Below, one piece after another: positions 32,995 to 41,523 of a DNA stretch of 49,672 nucleotides (positions are counted from its first letter, which is position 1; each line of letters starts with the position of its first letter). A model generated the notes under the pieces. The model was not told the DNA's origin, did no database searches, and worked only from the letters and a program-made list of their open reading frames with translations. Origin of the DNA: a virus. The DNA lies in IMG/VR virus record IMGVR_UViG_3300046507_000307, positions 1 through 49,672 of that record. One strand, written 5' to 3'. Position numbers and translations under genes: made by a program.

Positions 32995-34166
32995 TCGCCG
33001 ACCTTTATTACATCGACGCCACCGGGTTTCACTTCTCCGATTACCCCACCATTCTGGCCGCGTATCAGTCGGAGTACCGGCTCATTTACGGCACCGACGT
33101 GTATCTGGAGGCCGACAGTCAGGATGGCCAATGGATTGCGGTTAATGCGCTGGCGCTGTTCGACGCGCTCAGCCTGGCGGCGGCCACGTACAACAGCTTT
33201 TCTCCGCTCACGGCCCTGGGCGACGCCCTCTCTCGCAACGTCAAATTGAACGGCATTCGGCGCCGCTCGGCCACCTACTCCACCGCGGACCTCCGCATCG
33301 TGGGCCAAGTCGGGACCGAGATTATCAACGGCGTGGCCGAGGACACCCTGGGCCAAAAGTGGAATCTGCCGCCGTCGGTGGTAATACCCGTCGGCTCGGA
33401 AATTGTGGTTACCGCCACCGCCGCCGAGATTGGCGCCACCGCGGCCGCGGCCAGCACGATCAACAAAATCAACACCCCGACGCTGGGCTGGCAGACGGTC
33501 GACAACACGCTGGCGGCCACGCCTGGGGTGTCGGTCGAGACAGACGCCGAGCTGCGCCGCCGGCAGACCGTGAGCACGGCCCTGCCCTCGCTGTCGGTGC
33601 TGGACGGCATCAAAGGCGCCGTGGCCAACGTGTCAGGCGTCACGCGCTCGCGGGCGTATGAGAACGACGGCAGCACCACCGACGCGGACGGCTTGCCGGC
33701 GCACAGCATCAGCCTCGTGGTAGAGGGCGGCGCAACGCAGGACATTGGCGACGCCATCGCCCGCAAAAAGACGCCGGGCACCACGACCTATGGCGCCACC
33801 TCAGCGACCACGTACGACGCCCTGGGGGTGCCCAACGTCATCAACTTCTATCGGCCCACCGTGGTGCCCATCAAAGTGGCGGTGACGGTCAAGGCCCTGC
33901 AGGGCTACACCACGGGCTATGCGGCTCTCATCCGCCAAGCTGTGGCCGACGCTATCAACGCCCTGGACATTGGCGAGGACGTGCTGCTTACCAAACTCTA
34001 CGTGCCCGCCAACCTAGCCGGGACCATGCCGGGCGCCTCGTTCAATATCACCGTGCTGCAGGTGGGTAAGGTCTCGGGCTCGCTCGGGTCCGCCGACGTG
34101 GTGCTGGCCTTTAACGAGGTCGCCAGCTGCGTGCCTGGCGCCGTGACGGTCACCGTAACGCCATGA
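32991..34166 (+). CDS. Baseplate J-like protein
   Basis: A 391-residue protein. It shows YPTILAAYQSEYRLIYGTDVYLEADSQDGQWIAVNALALFDAL at the start, GVSVETDAELRRRQTVSTALPSLSVLDGIKGAVANVSGVTRSRAYEN in the middle and a C-terminal GYAALIRQAVADAINALDIGEDVLLTKLY, all typical of gpJ. It forms the baseplate wedges with the W-like protein. Confidence 0.92.
   Translation: MIADLYYIDATGFHFSDYPTILAAYQSEYRLIYGTDVYLEADSQDGQWIAVNALALFDALSLAAATYNSFSPLTALGDALSRNVKLNGIRRRSATYSTADLRIVGQVGTEIINGVAEDTLGQKWNLPPSVVIPVGSEIVVTATAAEIGATAAAASTINKINTPTLGWQTVDNTLAATPGVSVETDAELRRRQTVSTALPSLSVLDGIKGAVANVSGVTRSRAYENDGSTTDADGLPAHSISLVVEGGATQDIGDAIARKKTPGTTTYGATSATTYDALGVPNVINFYRPTVVPIKVAVTVKALQGYTTGYAALIRQAVADAINALDIGEDVLLTKLYVPANLAGTMPGASFNITVLQVGKVSGSLGSADVVLAFNEVASCVPGAVTVTVTP
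33380..33388. repeat. Dispersed palindrome GGTAATACC, in coding sequence
   Basis: The only coding copy not read as GGT-AWT-ACC; here it spans the codons GTG GTA ATA CCC (Val-Val-Ile-Pro) in the baseplate J gene. Confidence 0.7.
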
Positions 34167-34825
34167 CGCTGGACGATTACCTGCGGCTCATCACGACGCA
34201 GCACCGCGAGGCGCCGCGCTTCATCGCCACACTGTCGGCCGCCGTGGGCGGGGCGCTGCAGGCCGGCGCCTCGCTGGAGGCCCTGCTGGCCGCGTTCGAC
34301 ATCGACAGCGCCGTGGGCGTGCAGCTGGACATAATCGGCGTCTGGGTGGGGCGTGACCGCAACATTGCCACGCCGCTGGAGGATGTTTACTTTACCTGGG
34401 ACGACACCGACGCCACCGGGTGGGATAGCGGGGTGTGGCGGGGCGAGTTTGACCCAGATACGGGTCTCACCAGCCTGCCCGATGATAGCTACCGGGTATT
34501 ACTCAAAGCAAAGATTGCGGCCAACCATTGGGATGGCACAATACCGGGCGCTTACGACGTGTGGAGTTCGGCCTTTGGCGACGAGCTGGTTATTTTCATA
34601 ACCGATAATCAGGACATGACCATGACAGTAACCGTGGTTACTCAAGGTCTCTCTGCCGTCACCAAGGCGCTATTAACCGGCGGGTACATTCCGTTAAAGC
34701 CGGCGGGCGTGCGGGTGAATTATGAGATATCGGACGGCTTCGGCCCGGTGTTTGCGTGGGATACAGACCCAGAAACCAGCCTGTTGGCGGGCTGGGATAA
34801 TGGCAGCTGGTCGACAGCTCTTTAA
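34163..34825 (+). CDS. Baseplate/tail protein (DUF2612)
   Basis: A 220-residue protein: DDYLRLITTQHREAPRFIATL, AAFDIDSAVGVQLDIIGVWVGRDR, SYRVLLKAKIAANHWDGTIPGAYDVWSSAF and MTVTVVTQGLS, matching DUF2612. It acts like gp53/P2 gpI-type proteins that attach fibres to the baseplate. It starts with ATGA overlap and is followed by the tail fibre gene. Confidence 0.85.
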   Translation: MTLDDYLRLITTQHREAPRFIATLSAAVGGALQAGASLEALLAAFDIDSAVGVQLDIIGVWVGRDRNIATPLEDVYFTWDDTDATGWDSGVWRGEFDPDTGLTSLPDDSYRVLLKAKIAANHWDGTIPGAYDVWSSAFGDELVIFITDNQDMTMTVTVVTQGLSAVTKALLTGGYIPLKPAGVRVNYEISDGFGPVFAWDTDPETSLLAGWDNGSWSTAL

Positions 34826-34835
34826 AAGGTAAATC

Positions 34836-35771
34836 ATGGCAGCGAATAACATTCTCCCATTTGGCGCCACGGCGTCCAATGAGCTGACGCAAGCAGCTTA
34901 CGCCGCCGAGGCGCAACGGCTCACCGGCAATCAACCGGGTAAAGCGAGTTCTAAACTCGTCAACAAGGTGCTGCACCAAACCAATTTGATTGCTTCGGGC
35001 GTCGCGCAGTTCCTGGCCGACCGCCAGAGCACAGACGTGGTGGACACGCTCACGCCCGCAAATATCGCCACCATGCTGGCCGCGGTGCTCAATGGCCCCA
35101 ATCTGCTTACCACGCCGCCGCAATTCGATAATGACGCGAGTCCCGCCACAACGCAGTTTGTGCAACGTGCGTTAGGTAGCTACTCTGGCGTCTACACTTA
35201 TAGCGCGGTTCAAAACGTCACTATTGCGCAAGCTGGCGGCTACATCAAATTCAATTTGAGCATTGCTGGCAACGTCGCTTTGCCAAATGACGCCCCTGCC
35301 GGAACAAAGTTCACCATAACGAACGCCAATTCGAGTTTGGTGTCTATAAATGTGACGACAAGCCCCGGTGTCTTTGGCTCCATATCCAGCAATGCAAGCG
35401 GGACTTACGCAATGCAGCCCGGCACAGAATCGGAGTTTGTTTCGTTTGGCCCGGGGCAGGGGTATGACATTATCAACGGCGCGGGCCAAGCCGTGCTATC
35501 GGCCAATGGTTACCAAAAACTTGCGAGCGGGCTGATCGTTCAAATGTTCACTGGCAACGGCAGTAGCAACCCGGCAGCGCCATTTTTATCTCGCGTTTTT
35601 CCGATTGCCTTTCCAAACCAATGCGTCGCACTTGTCGGCAGTTGCGATAACGGCGCCCCTTACCTGTTTTCCTATAACATAAAGACCGTAAACGGGGCGA
35701 ACATCGGTACGTTTAATTTGTCGGGGGCAACCTCCAATGCAGCTTACACCGCAATCGCAATCGGGTACTAA
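34836..35771 (+). CDS. Tail fibre protein, gp53-like C-terminal domain
   Basis: A 311-residue protein. It starts MAANNILPFGATASNELTQAAYAAEAQRLTGNQPGKASSKLVNKVLHQ, a common baseplate-binding fibre N-terminus. A beta-rich shaft follows, then NGYQKLASGLIVQMFTG and FPIAFPNQCVALVGSCDNG, the receptor-binding gp53-like tip. It is noticeably less GC-rich than neighbouring genes, as is usual for exchangeable fibre genes. Confidence 0.85.
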   Translation: MAANNILPFGATASNELTQAAYAAEAQRLTGNQPGKASSKLVNKVLHQTNLIASGVAQFLADRQSTDVVDTLTPANIATMLAAVLNGPNLLTTPPQFDNDASPATTQFVQRALGSYSGVYTYSAVQNVTIAQAGGYIKFNLSIAGNVALPNDAPAGTKFTITNANSSLVSINVTTSPGVFGSISSNASGTYAMQPGTESEFVSFGPGQGYDIINGAGQAVLSANGYQKLASGLIVQMFTGNGSSNPAAPFLSRVFPIAFPNQCVALVGSCDNGAPYLFSYNIKTVNGANIGTFNLSGATSNAAYTAIAIGY

Positions 35772-35774
35772 ATC

Positions 35775-36194
35775 ATGTTTTACAGCGCATCTAATAACGG
35801 TTTTTACACGCCTGAAATCCACGGGTCAAATATGCCGGAGGACGCCGTTAGACTCAGCGCCGACGAGTACGCCGCGGCGATAGCGGCGCAGGTGAACGGT
35901 TACGCTTTGCGGGGCGATGAGTCCGGCAAGCCCGAGGCGTACACCCCCGCACCGACACAGCAGCCCGCCCCCCGCGTGGTCACGATGCGCCAGGCCCGCC
36001 TCGCCCTCCTGGCCGCCGGCAAGTACAGCGCGGTGAATGCCGCCATGGCCGACGCCAGCGAAGCCATCCGCATCGAATGGGAGTTCGCGGCTACGGTCGA
36101 CCGCGACAGCCAAACCACGCAGCTGCTGGCCGCGGCGCTCAACCTGAACGACACCAAACTGGACGAGCTGTTTACCGCAGCCGGCAAGCTATGA
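35775..36194 (+). CDS. Tail fibre assembly-type protein, 139 aa
   Basis: It begins MFYSASNNGFYTPEIHGSNMPEDAVRLSADEYAAAI, the usual start of phage tail fibre assembly proteins. A Pro-rich linker and a helical C-terminus (TMRQARLALLAAGKYSAVNAAM, LLAAALNLNDTKLDELF) follow. It probably chaperones trimerisation of the fibre upstream. It overlaps the holin start by ATGA. Confidence 0.78.
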   Translation: MFYSASNNGFYTPEIHGSNMPEDAVRLSADEYAAAIAAQVNGYALRGDESGKPEAYTPAPTQQPAPRVVTMRQARLALLAAGKYSAVNAAMADASEAIRIEWEFAATVDRDSQTTQLLAAALNLNDTKLDELFTAAGKL

Positions 36195-36484
36195 GCCTCA
36201 AGGAGCGGTATTACGCGTGGTACAACCAGCATATCGTCAAGGGCTTTTACAAGGCGTACTCCTGGCTCGCCTCGCTGCTCGGCGTGGTTATTGCATGGGG
36301 CCCTGATGCGGCCAATTTTGTGCTCGAACACATCGACCTGATAACGGGCGCTCTGCCTACATTATCCCCAGGCGCAAAGGCCATAATTCTGCTCTCTGCC
36401 AACCTGGCGGTATTGCTGTTGCGGCCGGTCAAACAAAAAAATCTGCCGCCACCTGTAGGAAATACCGAAACAACCGGAGCGTAA
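36191..36484 (+). CDS. Holin (DUF7940-like), 97 aa
   Basis: Two hydrophobic segments are seen, about residues 20-38 (AYSWLASLLGVVIAWGP) and 62-82 (GAKAIILLSANLAVLLLRP), joined by an acidic loop. The N-terminus is KERYYAWYNQHIV. Size, topology and position directly before endolysin and spanin genes fit a holin that triggers lysis. Confidence 0.75.
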   Translation: MSLKERYYAWYNQHIVKGFYKAYSWLASLLGVVIAWGPDAANFVLEHIDLITGALPTLSPGAKAIILLSANLAVLLLRPVKQKNLPPPVGNTETTGA

Positions 36485-36486
36485 CT

Positions 36487-36843
36487 ATGGCGCAACATTT
36501 ACACTCGCGTGCGGGCGACCTGCTGCCAAACGAATCCGTGAAGCCTCGCCCCGATGAGAAAAGGGCAACGATGAAAATAGATGGCACGATTACCTACGGC
36601 AATATCCTGGCGGCGGTGTCTGCAATTGCTGCCGCCGGCATCGCCTGGGGCGTGCTTACCAGCCAAGTGAGCCAGCAGCGGCAGGAGTTCACCAGCGCAA
36701 TATCGGATATCAAAGACAGTATCCGCGAGCAGCGTCTGGAGACAAAAGACCTCCAAAAATCCATGAATGCGATTACCACGGACACGGCTTTGATTCGTGG
36801 CCGACTGGCCAGCGGTGACAGCAACGTGACGCGCAGCAAATGA
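36487..36843 (+). CDS. Lysis-cassette membrane protein with coiled coil
   Basis: A 118-residue protein with one membrane segment at about 38-56 (ILAAVSAIAAAGIAWGVL) followed by a charged coiled coil (QQRQEFTSAISDIKDSIREQRLETKDLQKSMNAI). An internal ATG at 36571 with AAAAGGG upstream would give a shorter form starting MKIDGTITYGN, so a dual start as in lambda S is possible. It is likely a second holin or holin regulator. Confidence 0.7.
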   Translation: MAQHLHSRAGDLLPNESVKPRPDEKRATMKIDGTITYGNILAAVSAIAAAGIAWGVLTSQVSQQRQEFTSAISDIKDSIREQRLETKDLQKSMNAITTDTALIRGRLASGDSNVTRSK

Positions 36844-37340
36844 TTCAGCTCCCTCTGCCTATCGCACCCTGGCAGGCTGACGCCTACATCCTCACGCCGG
36901 CCCTGGTGCGCCTGCCCGCCAAAATGGACAACGCCCGGGCTCGCGTGCAGCTCCTGGCCACGGCTCTGCAGGAGTCCGAACTGGCCGCCCGCCGGCAGTT
37001 CAACAACGGACCCGCAAAGGGCCTCTGGCAATTCGAGCGGGGCGGCGGCTGCGCGGGGGTGGTGCGGCACGCCGCGAGCCGCCCGTACATGCTGGAGCTG
37101 TGCGCCGACAAGCAGATCGAGTGCACCGCGGTGGCCGTCTGGAATGAGTTGGAGCGGGACGACGTGTTTGCATGCGCCGTGGCCCGCCTGCTCTACTGGA
37201 CCGATGCCTACCCGCTGCCCCCCGTGGACGACGCGGCACACGCCTGGGACTTGTACGTGCGCACCTGGCGGCCGGGGCGCCCCCATCCTGAGAAGTGGCC
37301 CGCCAACCACGCCAAAGCCCGGGCGGTGCTGGGCGTATGA
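36840..37340 (+). CDS. Endolysin (lysozyme/transglycosylase-like)
   Basis: A 166-residue muralytic enzyme. LLATALQESELAARRQF places a probable catalytic Glu at residue 45, followed by NNGPAKGLWQFERGGGCAGVV, the substrate-groove pattern of phage lysozyme-like transglycosylases. There is no signal peptide, so export depends on the holin. It lies between the membrane protein and Rz genes with ATGA overlaps. Confidence 0.82.
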   Translation: MIQLPLPIAPWQADAYILTPALVRLPAKMDNARARVQLLATALQESELAARRQFNNGPAKGLWQFERGGGCAGVVRHAASRPYMLELCADKQIECTAVAVWNELERDDVFACAVARLLYWTDAYPLPPVDDAAHAWDLYVRTWRPGRPHPEKWPANHAKARAVLGV

Positions 37341-37705
37341 GCCCCATCCCCCTGAGCGTAACCGTAAGCGTGGCCATCGCCCTGTGCGCCAGCCTGCTGG
37401 GCAATGCGCTGCTCACCCGCAGCTACCTCGGGGCCAGGGACGACGCCACGGTGGCCGAGACAAGCCGCCAGCAGGCCGACAGCGCCGCGCAGCAATGCAA
37501 CGCAGGGGTAACCAGCTTGCAAGCTGACGCAGCCGCCCGGCTGGCCACGGCGGAGGCCGCCCGCAAGGTCGCCGAGGACGCCGCACGTACCGCCCAGGGC
37601 AAAGCTAACCGCCTGCTCGCCAAGGCCCCCAGCGTGCCCGGCAACGCCTGCGCCAGCGCACAGGCCCAGGTGGACGAGTGGCTGGCCTCAAGGCGGGCCA
37701 AATGA
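37337..37705 (+). CDS. i-spanin (Rz)
   Basis: A 122-residue protein with an N-terminal membrane segment (LSVTVSVAIALCASLLGNALL) and a periplasmic coiled coil rich in Ala, Gln and Glu, ending near two Cys and a basic tail. It is the inner-membrane spanin that joins Rz1 to fuse the membranes in the last lysis step. ATGA overlap with Rz1 at 37702. Confidence 0.85.
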   Translation: MSPIPLSVTVSVAIALCASLLGNALLTRSYLGARDDATVAETSRQQADSAAQQCNAGVTSLQADAAARLATAEAARKVAEDAARTAQGKANRLLAKAPSVPGNACASAQAQVDEWLASRRAK

Positions 37706-37989
37706 GGGCCGCGGCGGGGCTCCTGGCGCTCCTGCTGGCCGGGTGCAGCACCACGCCCACCACCGTGACGGTCAAGGTGCCTGTGCCCGTGCCGTGCATG
37801 GCCGCCATCCCCGAGCGCCCCGCCATGCCCACCGACGGGCTGGCCGCAGGCGTGGACGTGTTCACCTTTACGGTGCATGCCCAGGCGGAGATTGAGCTAC
37901 GCGAGGGGTACGAGGGCCGGCTCCTGGCCGCCCTGAGCGGATGTATCCAGCCTCCGACCGCTTCAGGTCCCGCACGGCCCGGGGGATAG
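37702..37989 (+). CDS. o-spanin lipoprotein (Rz1)
   Basis: A 95-residue lipoprotein with signal peptide and lipobox LLAGC (lipidated Cys at residue 15), followed by a Pro/Val-rich linker (VKVPVPVPC, IPERPAMP) and a C-terminal helix. Unlike classical nested Rz1 it only overlaps Rz by four bases. Its last 122 bases overlap a convergent minus-strand gene. Confidence 0.85.
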   Translation: MRAAAGLLALLLAGCSTTPTTVTVKVPVPVPCMAAIPERPAMPTDGLAAGVDVFTFTVHAQAEIELREGYEGRLLAALSGCIQPPTASGPARPGG

Positions 37990-38128
37990 CGTACTCATCG
38001 GCGATAACCTCGTGAGAGGTGTATTTCCATTTGCACCCCGTGCACTGCTTGGTGCGGTACGTTTTCTCGGGGGTCTTGAATGTCTCGAGCGTCCGCATGT
38101 CGTGGCCGCCACAGTTCGGGCAATCCAT
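37868..38128 (-). CDS. Zinc-ribbon protein (NrdR-like N-terminal type)
   Basis: An 86-residue protein. The first 45 residues read [41 protein letters not shown], a four-Cys zinc ribbon as at the start of NrdR. ATG 38128 overlaps the methyltransferase stop (TGATG); GTG 38131 is possible. The C-terminal half is basic and overlaps the Rz1 gene on the other strand, so its true end is less sure in function than in sequence. Probably a small DNA/RNA-binding regulator. Confidence 0.72.
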   Translation of the reverse strand: MDCPNCGGHDMRTLETFKTPEKTYRTKQCTGCKWKYTSHEVIADEYAIPRAVRDLKRSEAGYIRSGRPGAGPRTPRVAQSPPGHAP

Positions 38129-39117
38129 CACATCACCGCTTCAATGAAGGCTTGCGCCGCGGCTGCATTGATTGCATTGCCGTAACCGCGCAGGCGTCCC
38201 ACTCGGGCGGCAGCCCCATGAGCCAGCGGGAATGTGCCGGGTTCAACTGGCCGCCATTTTCCATCCCGGCATAGGAGCCAGTCAGCATGTGCCCACAGGC
38301 CGTTAGTCGGGCCGGCCCCGGTGTCTGCGTCAATGACCACACCGTGCGGGCTGCGCCCGCCGACAAGGCGCCCCCGGCTTGATTGGGCCCGCCGTTGCTC
38401 CCGTCCGTCGCCCTGGGTGTATTCCAGCCAGACAGCTGCCCCATTTGCGTCAAGCTGCTGCCCGACATGCCCGGGGTAATCCCCGTCCCGCCCCTCTCCC
38501 CGTCCGAGGCCGCTGGAGTCGTCCAGCCCGCTAACCTCGCCTGCTCGTTTAGCGGGCGCGAGTTGTGGCTCAAGTCGTTGCCCGGGAGGTTCGCCCCCTT
38601 GTGGTCCCTGGCCTGCGGGGTGGGCCAGCCAGTACGTCCGGTCTCGGATGTGCGGGGCGCCGACGCCCGCAGACGGAAACGCGACCGCCCCGAAGGCATA
38701 GGCCAAGGCTTCCATGTCAGTTTGTACAAGGTCGAGCCAAGGCACTGCACCGTGGCTTGCAACCTGCTCACCAAGGAGGATTCCAGGGCGCAGGACGCTG
38801 GTGAGGTAATGAAGGTTGGGCCATAAATGCCGCTCGTCATCAAACCCGCCGCCTTTGCCTGCCGCGCTGAAAGGTTGGCAGGGGCAACTAGCAGTCCAAA
38901 CTCGGCGGTTGTCAGCCCACCCAGCACGGCGGAGGGCATAGGACCAGACACCGATACCGGCGAAAAAGTGGCATTGGGTAAAGTCGCGCAAGTCATTGGG
39001 TAGTACATCCTCGATTGAGCGGGTGTCAACCACGCCGGGCGCAATGTGGCCCTGTTTGATGAGTTCGCGCAGCGTTGCGGCCGCGCCCAGGTCTATCTCG
39101 TTGTAATACGCTATCAT
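38128..39117 (-). CDS. DNA (cytosine-5) methyltransferase
   Basis: A 329-residue protein with C5-MTase motifs: FAGIGVWS (motif I, about 51-58), the catalytic [14 protein letters not shown] (motif IV, about 77-90), a GEQVAS segment in place of the usual ENV, and RDRTYWLAH (motif VIII, about 157). The C-terminus ([24 protein letters not shown]) matches motifs IX-X. It may protect phage DNA from host restriction. A second recognisable ORF runs through it in another frame of the same strand. Confidence 0.87.
   Translation of the reverse strand: MIAYYNEIDLGAAATLRELIKQGHIAPGVVDTRSIEDVLPNDLRDFTQCHFFAGIGVWSYALRRAGWADNRRVWTASCPCQPFSAAGKGGGFDDERHLWPNLHYLTSVLRPGILLGEQVASHGAVPWLDLVQTDMEALAYAFGAVAFPSAGVGAPHIRDRTYWLAHPAGQGPQGGEPPGQRLEPQLAPAKRAGEVSGLDDSSGLGRGEGRDGDYPGHVGQQLDANGAAVWLEYTQGDGREQRRAQSSRGRLVGGRSPHGVVIDADTGAGPTNGLWAHADWLLCRDGKWRPVEPGTFPLAHGAAARVGRLRGYGNAINAAAAQAFIEAVM
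38133..39008 (-). CDS. Alternative-frame ORF inside the methyltransferase gene
   Basis: A 291-residue ORF (from ATG 39008) in a second frame of the same strand. It is not random: it has [20 protein letters not shown], three GW.TP...D repeats ([27 protein letters not shown]) and [20 protein letters not shown] recognise these as a conserved phage protein type related to the target-recognition/C-terminal part of another C5-MTase family. It may be a true overlapping gene or a fossil frame preserved by overprinting. No ribosome site evidence. Confidence 0.5.
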   Translation of the reverse strand: MYYPMTCATLPNATFSPVSVSGPMPSAVLGGLTTAEFGLLVAPANLSARQAKAAGLMTSGIYGPTFITSPASCALESSLVSRLQATVQCLGSTLYKLTWKPWPMPSGRSRFRLRASAPRTSETGRTGWPTPQARDHKGANLPGNDLSHNSRPLNEQARLAGWTTPAASDGERGGTGITPGMSGSSLTQMGQLSGWNTPRATDGSNGGPNQAGGALSAGAARTVWSLTQTPGPARLTACGHMLTGSYAGMENGGQLNPAHSRWLMGLPPEWDACAVTAMQSMQPRRKPSLKR

Positions 39118-39122
39118 ATGAA

Positions 39123-39133
39123 TAGTGTACTAC
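39123..39133 (-). promoter_or_regulatory. GTAGTACACTA element before the methyltransferase gene
   Basis: The minus strand carries GTAGTACACTA, identical to 3452-3462 of the first intergenic repeat, across the polymerase stop and just before the methyltransferase ATG (39117). Confidence 0.35.
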
Positions 39134-41523
39134 GCTTTCCGATACCGACGGCCACGCCATCCACCATTTGCTTTGATCGGCCACGGCTTGCCCTTGTACG
39201 TCGCCCAGGCCGGCATTGTCGACATGATGGCCTCCAGTCCCTCCACCGACCCAAAGCCCTGGGGCACCTCGGCCACGTCCTCGTCATAGACGTGCAGCAC
39301 CACGTGGTAGCCGGCCCGCTCCAGATTCAAAATCGCGTACCGCTGAATGTCCCGAGCCGTGGCCTGCACCACGTTTTCGCACAGCTTGCCGCCGTACGTG
39401 CTGATCGTGTGCCAGCCCACCGGGCCTTTGGAGGCGTCGGAGTTGTGGCCTTCAAACGTCAGCGAATACTGGCCGCCCCAGCCGCGGGGGTTGCCGCTCA
39501 GCCGCGGCCGGTGGTAGGCAATTGGCCGCCCGCTGGGCAGCAGGCAGTACAGCACGTCGCCGTGCATCAGGTATGCGACCCCGCTATGCGTACCATCCAT
39601 GCGCATAACTGGCTGCGGCGTGCCAGGCGACAGCACCGCGGCAATGGCCATGCCCTCCAGGCCGAAAAGGCAAGCCTCTTTGCGCCCCCAGGGCCCGACC
39701 TCCTGGCCGCCCCAAAAATGCACGATGGCCGGCGACGCGTCCCGCCAGGCCAGAATCGCCTCTTTGATTTCGTGGTCGGCCATGAACTCCTCGGCCCCAA
39801 ATCGTTTCCAGGCGTTTATCCACCCGCCGAAACCCGAGGCCAGCTCGGCCACCTTGCCAATCGTCTGCCGCATGGGGTGATGCTCGCCCTTGCGTGCGCG
39901 GCGGGTCCACCACTCGGGGCTCTCCACATCATCGAACCCCGCCGAGGCCATGATGGTCGCAAAGGGGATGCCGGTAATTTTGGACACGCTCAGCTCGTAC
40001 GCCTTCCCGTGCGTGGCGAACATATCCATGCGCCAGTCCTCGCCGGCCAGCGCCGCAGTAACCACGCCCTCAATCGAGCTGAAATCTGAACTCACGAGGT
40101 CGCACCCGTCGGCCGCTACAAACAGGCCGCGCAGGCAGCCCGCCACGGTGTGCATGGCGTCGCCAAAGTAAGCCTGCACCACCCGCACGTCGCGCAACCT
40201 GATGACGGCCAGGGCATCGTCCACGGCCTCCGACCACTCGCAGCTCTTTTGCGTCGGGCCGCGGGGCGTGGTGCACCAAGGGCACACGTACAGCACCGCC
40301 CCAAAGCAGCGGCCGCAGCTGGCGCACTTCATTACTTTGGGCCCGGTTTTGGGCAGGTTGGTGGGCTGTGCGCCCTCGCCCGTGGGCCGTCCGGTGCGCG
40401 CACCGTGGTAATTGAACAGATCATGCAGCCGGCCGTCAGGGGCGAGGCTGTTGGTCATGGCGAAAACCTTTTTCACCGATGACGAGCCCACGAGGAGCCG
40501 CAGCTCAATGGCGCGGATGGCGTCAGTTAGGGCCGGGTTGCCCATGCCCTTGGCTCGGGCACGTGTGGCTGCCAGCACGGCCTCGAATGCCTCCTCATCG
40601 CCCGTCCCTTTACCCTCACCCATGTGGACACCCTGGCCGGCCAGCCAGCCCTTGAGGCGCTCAATCTGGCTCGGCCGCTCCACTACTCCGCCGGTGAGGG
40701 CGCACAGCTCGCGGGTGTACTGGTCCAGGCACTGGTCCACGATGGCCACACAGTCCGACAGTGGCCCGGTGTCGACCGCGACGCCACGGCGATTGATAAG
40801 CTGGTCCACGAGCCAAAAGTCCAGCTCCTCGCCCGCCAAGTCGGGGATGAGACTGCTCGCCTCGGCCTCCGTAACAATGTCGGTCTCGTTGTATTGGTAC
40901 AGCGCCTCGGCGTCCAGCGGGAACTCCTCGGGCGTGTGCCATAGCCGCGGGTCGCCCTTGGTGGGGTTACGCGGCATGCTGAATTTTTTAAGCAAATCGG
41001 TGCCGCGCTTGTCTTTGCGCACGGTGAGTTGCAGCACGTTGCCCGCGTTGGCGAGGGCTCGCGGCAGGCAGTGCGCGGCAGCCTTGGCCATGGCGCACCG
41101 CACCTGCAGGTAGGACAGCGGCGGCCAGCCGTACAGGCGCACACAAACCGCATTCCATATCCACCATTCAAACCCGCTATTCCACGCCTCAATAAGTCCG
41201 CCATTGCTGACATGGGCGATCAAGTCAGCGGGCGGAGACATGCCGGGCAGCCAGCGGCGGCGCCCGCGCCCGTCCTTCAAGTCGTAAGCCATTGACAACA
41301 GGCGGGTGCTGTGGTGCATGGCGTACGTGGCCATCCCCACGCAGGACAGGCCGATACCGCTTGCACCGCCTGGCGAACCGTGCGGCCCGTGCCACTTGCA
41401 GCTCTCGGGGTCGAAAAAATAGCCCGCCTCCGAGCGGGTTTCAAAGTCCAGATCGGGCAGGACGGTGGCCGCGGTAAGGCCCGCCGACAGCTGCGTGCCG
41501 GCCAAAAGCTCAGAGGGGTGCAT
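39130..41523 (-). CDS. DNA polymerase, family A, with zinc-ribbon insert
   Basis: A 797-residue replicative polymerase. The N-terminus has a DnaQ-like 3'-5' exonuclease start (DLDFETRSEAG near 24-34). Palm motif A is SSDFSSIEG near 475, and motif C is HVYDEDVAEV near 742, where a conserved pair of acids catalyses nucleotide addition. The fingers region includes RQTIGKVAELASGFGG. An unusual four-Cys insert (KCASCGRCFGAVLYVCPWC, near 397-415) lies just before motif A. It follows the cupin-like gene with TAA directly touching ATG. Confidence 0.92.
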   Translation of the reverse strand: MHPSELLAGTQLSAGLTAATVLPDLDFETRSEAGYFFDPESCKWHGPHGSPGGASGIGLSCVGMATYAMHHSTRLLSMAYDLKDGRGRRRWLPGMSPPADLIAHVSNGGLIEAWNSGFEWWIWNAVCVRLYGWPPLSYLQVRCAMAKAAAHCLPRALANAGNVLQLTVRKDKRGTDLLKKFSMPRNPTKGDPRLWHTPEEFPLDAEALYQYNETDIVTEAEASSLIPDLAGEELDFWLVDQLINRRGVAVDTGPLSDCVAIVDQCLDQYTRELCALTGGVVERPSQIERLKGWLAGQGVHMGEGKGTGDEEAFEAVLAATRARAKGMGNPALTDAIRAIELRLLVGSSSVKKVFAMTNSLAPDGRLHDLFNYHGARTGRPTGEGAQPTNLPKTGPKVMKCASCGRCFGAVLYVCPWCTTPRGPTQKSCEWSEAVDDALAVIRLRDVRVVQAYFGDAMHTVAGCLRGLFVAADGCDLVSSDFSSIEGVVTAALAGEDWRMDMFATHGKAYELSVSKITGIPFATIMASAGFDDVESPEWWTRRARKGEHHPMRQTIGKVAELASGFGGWINAWKRFGAEEFMADHEIKEAILAWRDASPAIVHFWGGQEVGPWGRKEACLFGLEGMAIAAVLSPGTPQPVMRMDGTHSGVAYLMHGDVLYCLLPSGRPIAYHRPRLSGNPRGWGGQYSLTFEGHNSDASKGPVGWHTISTYGGKLCENVVQATARDIQRYAILNLERAGYHVVLHVYDEDVAEVPQGFGSVEGLEAIMSTMPAWATYKGKPWPIKANGGWRGRRYRKA

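Noticed and set aside
39046-40089. 347-aa plus-strand ORF opposite the DNA polymerase
   Set aside because: Antisense to catalytic polymerase motifs, no recognisable domain.
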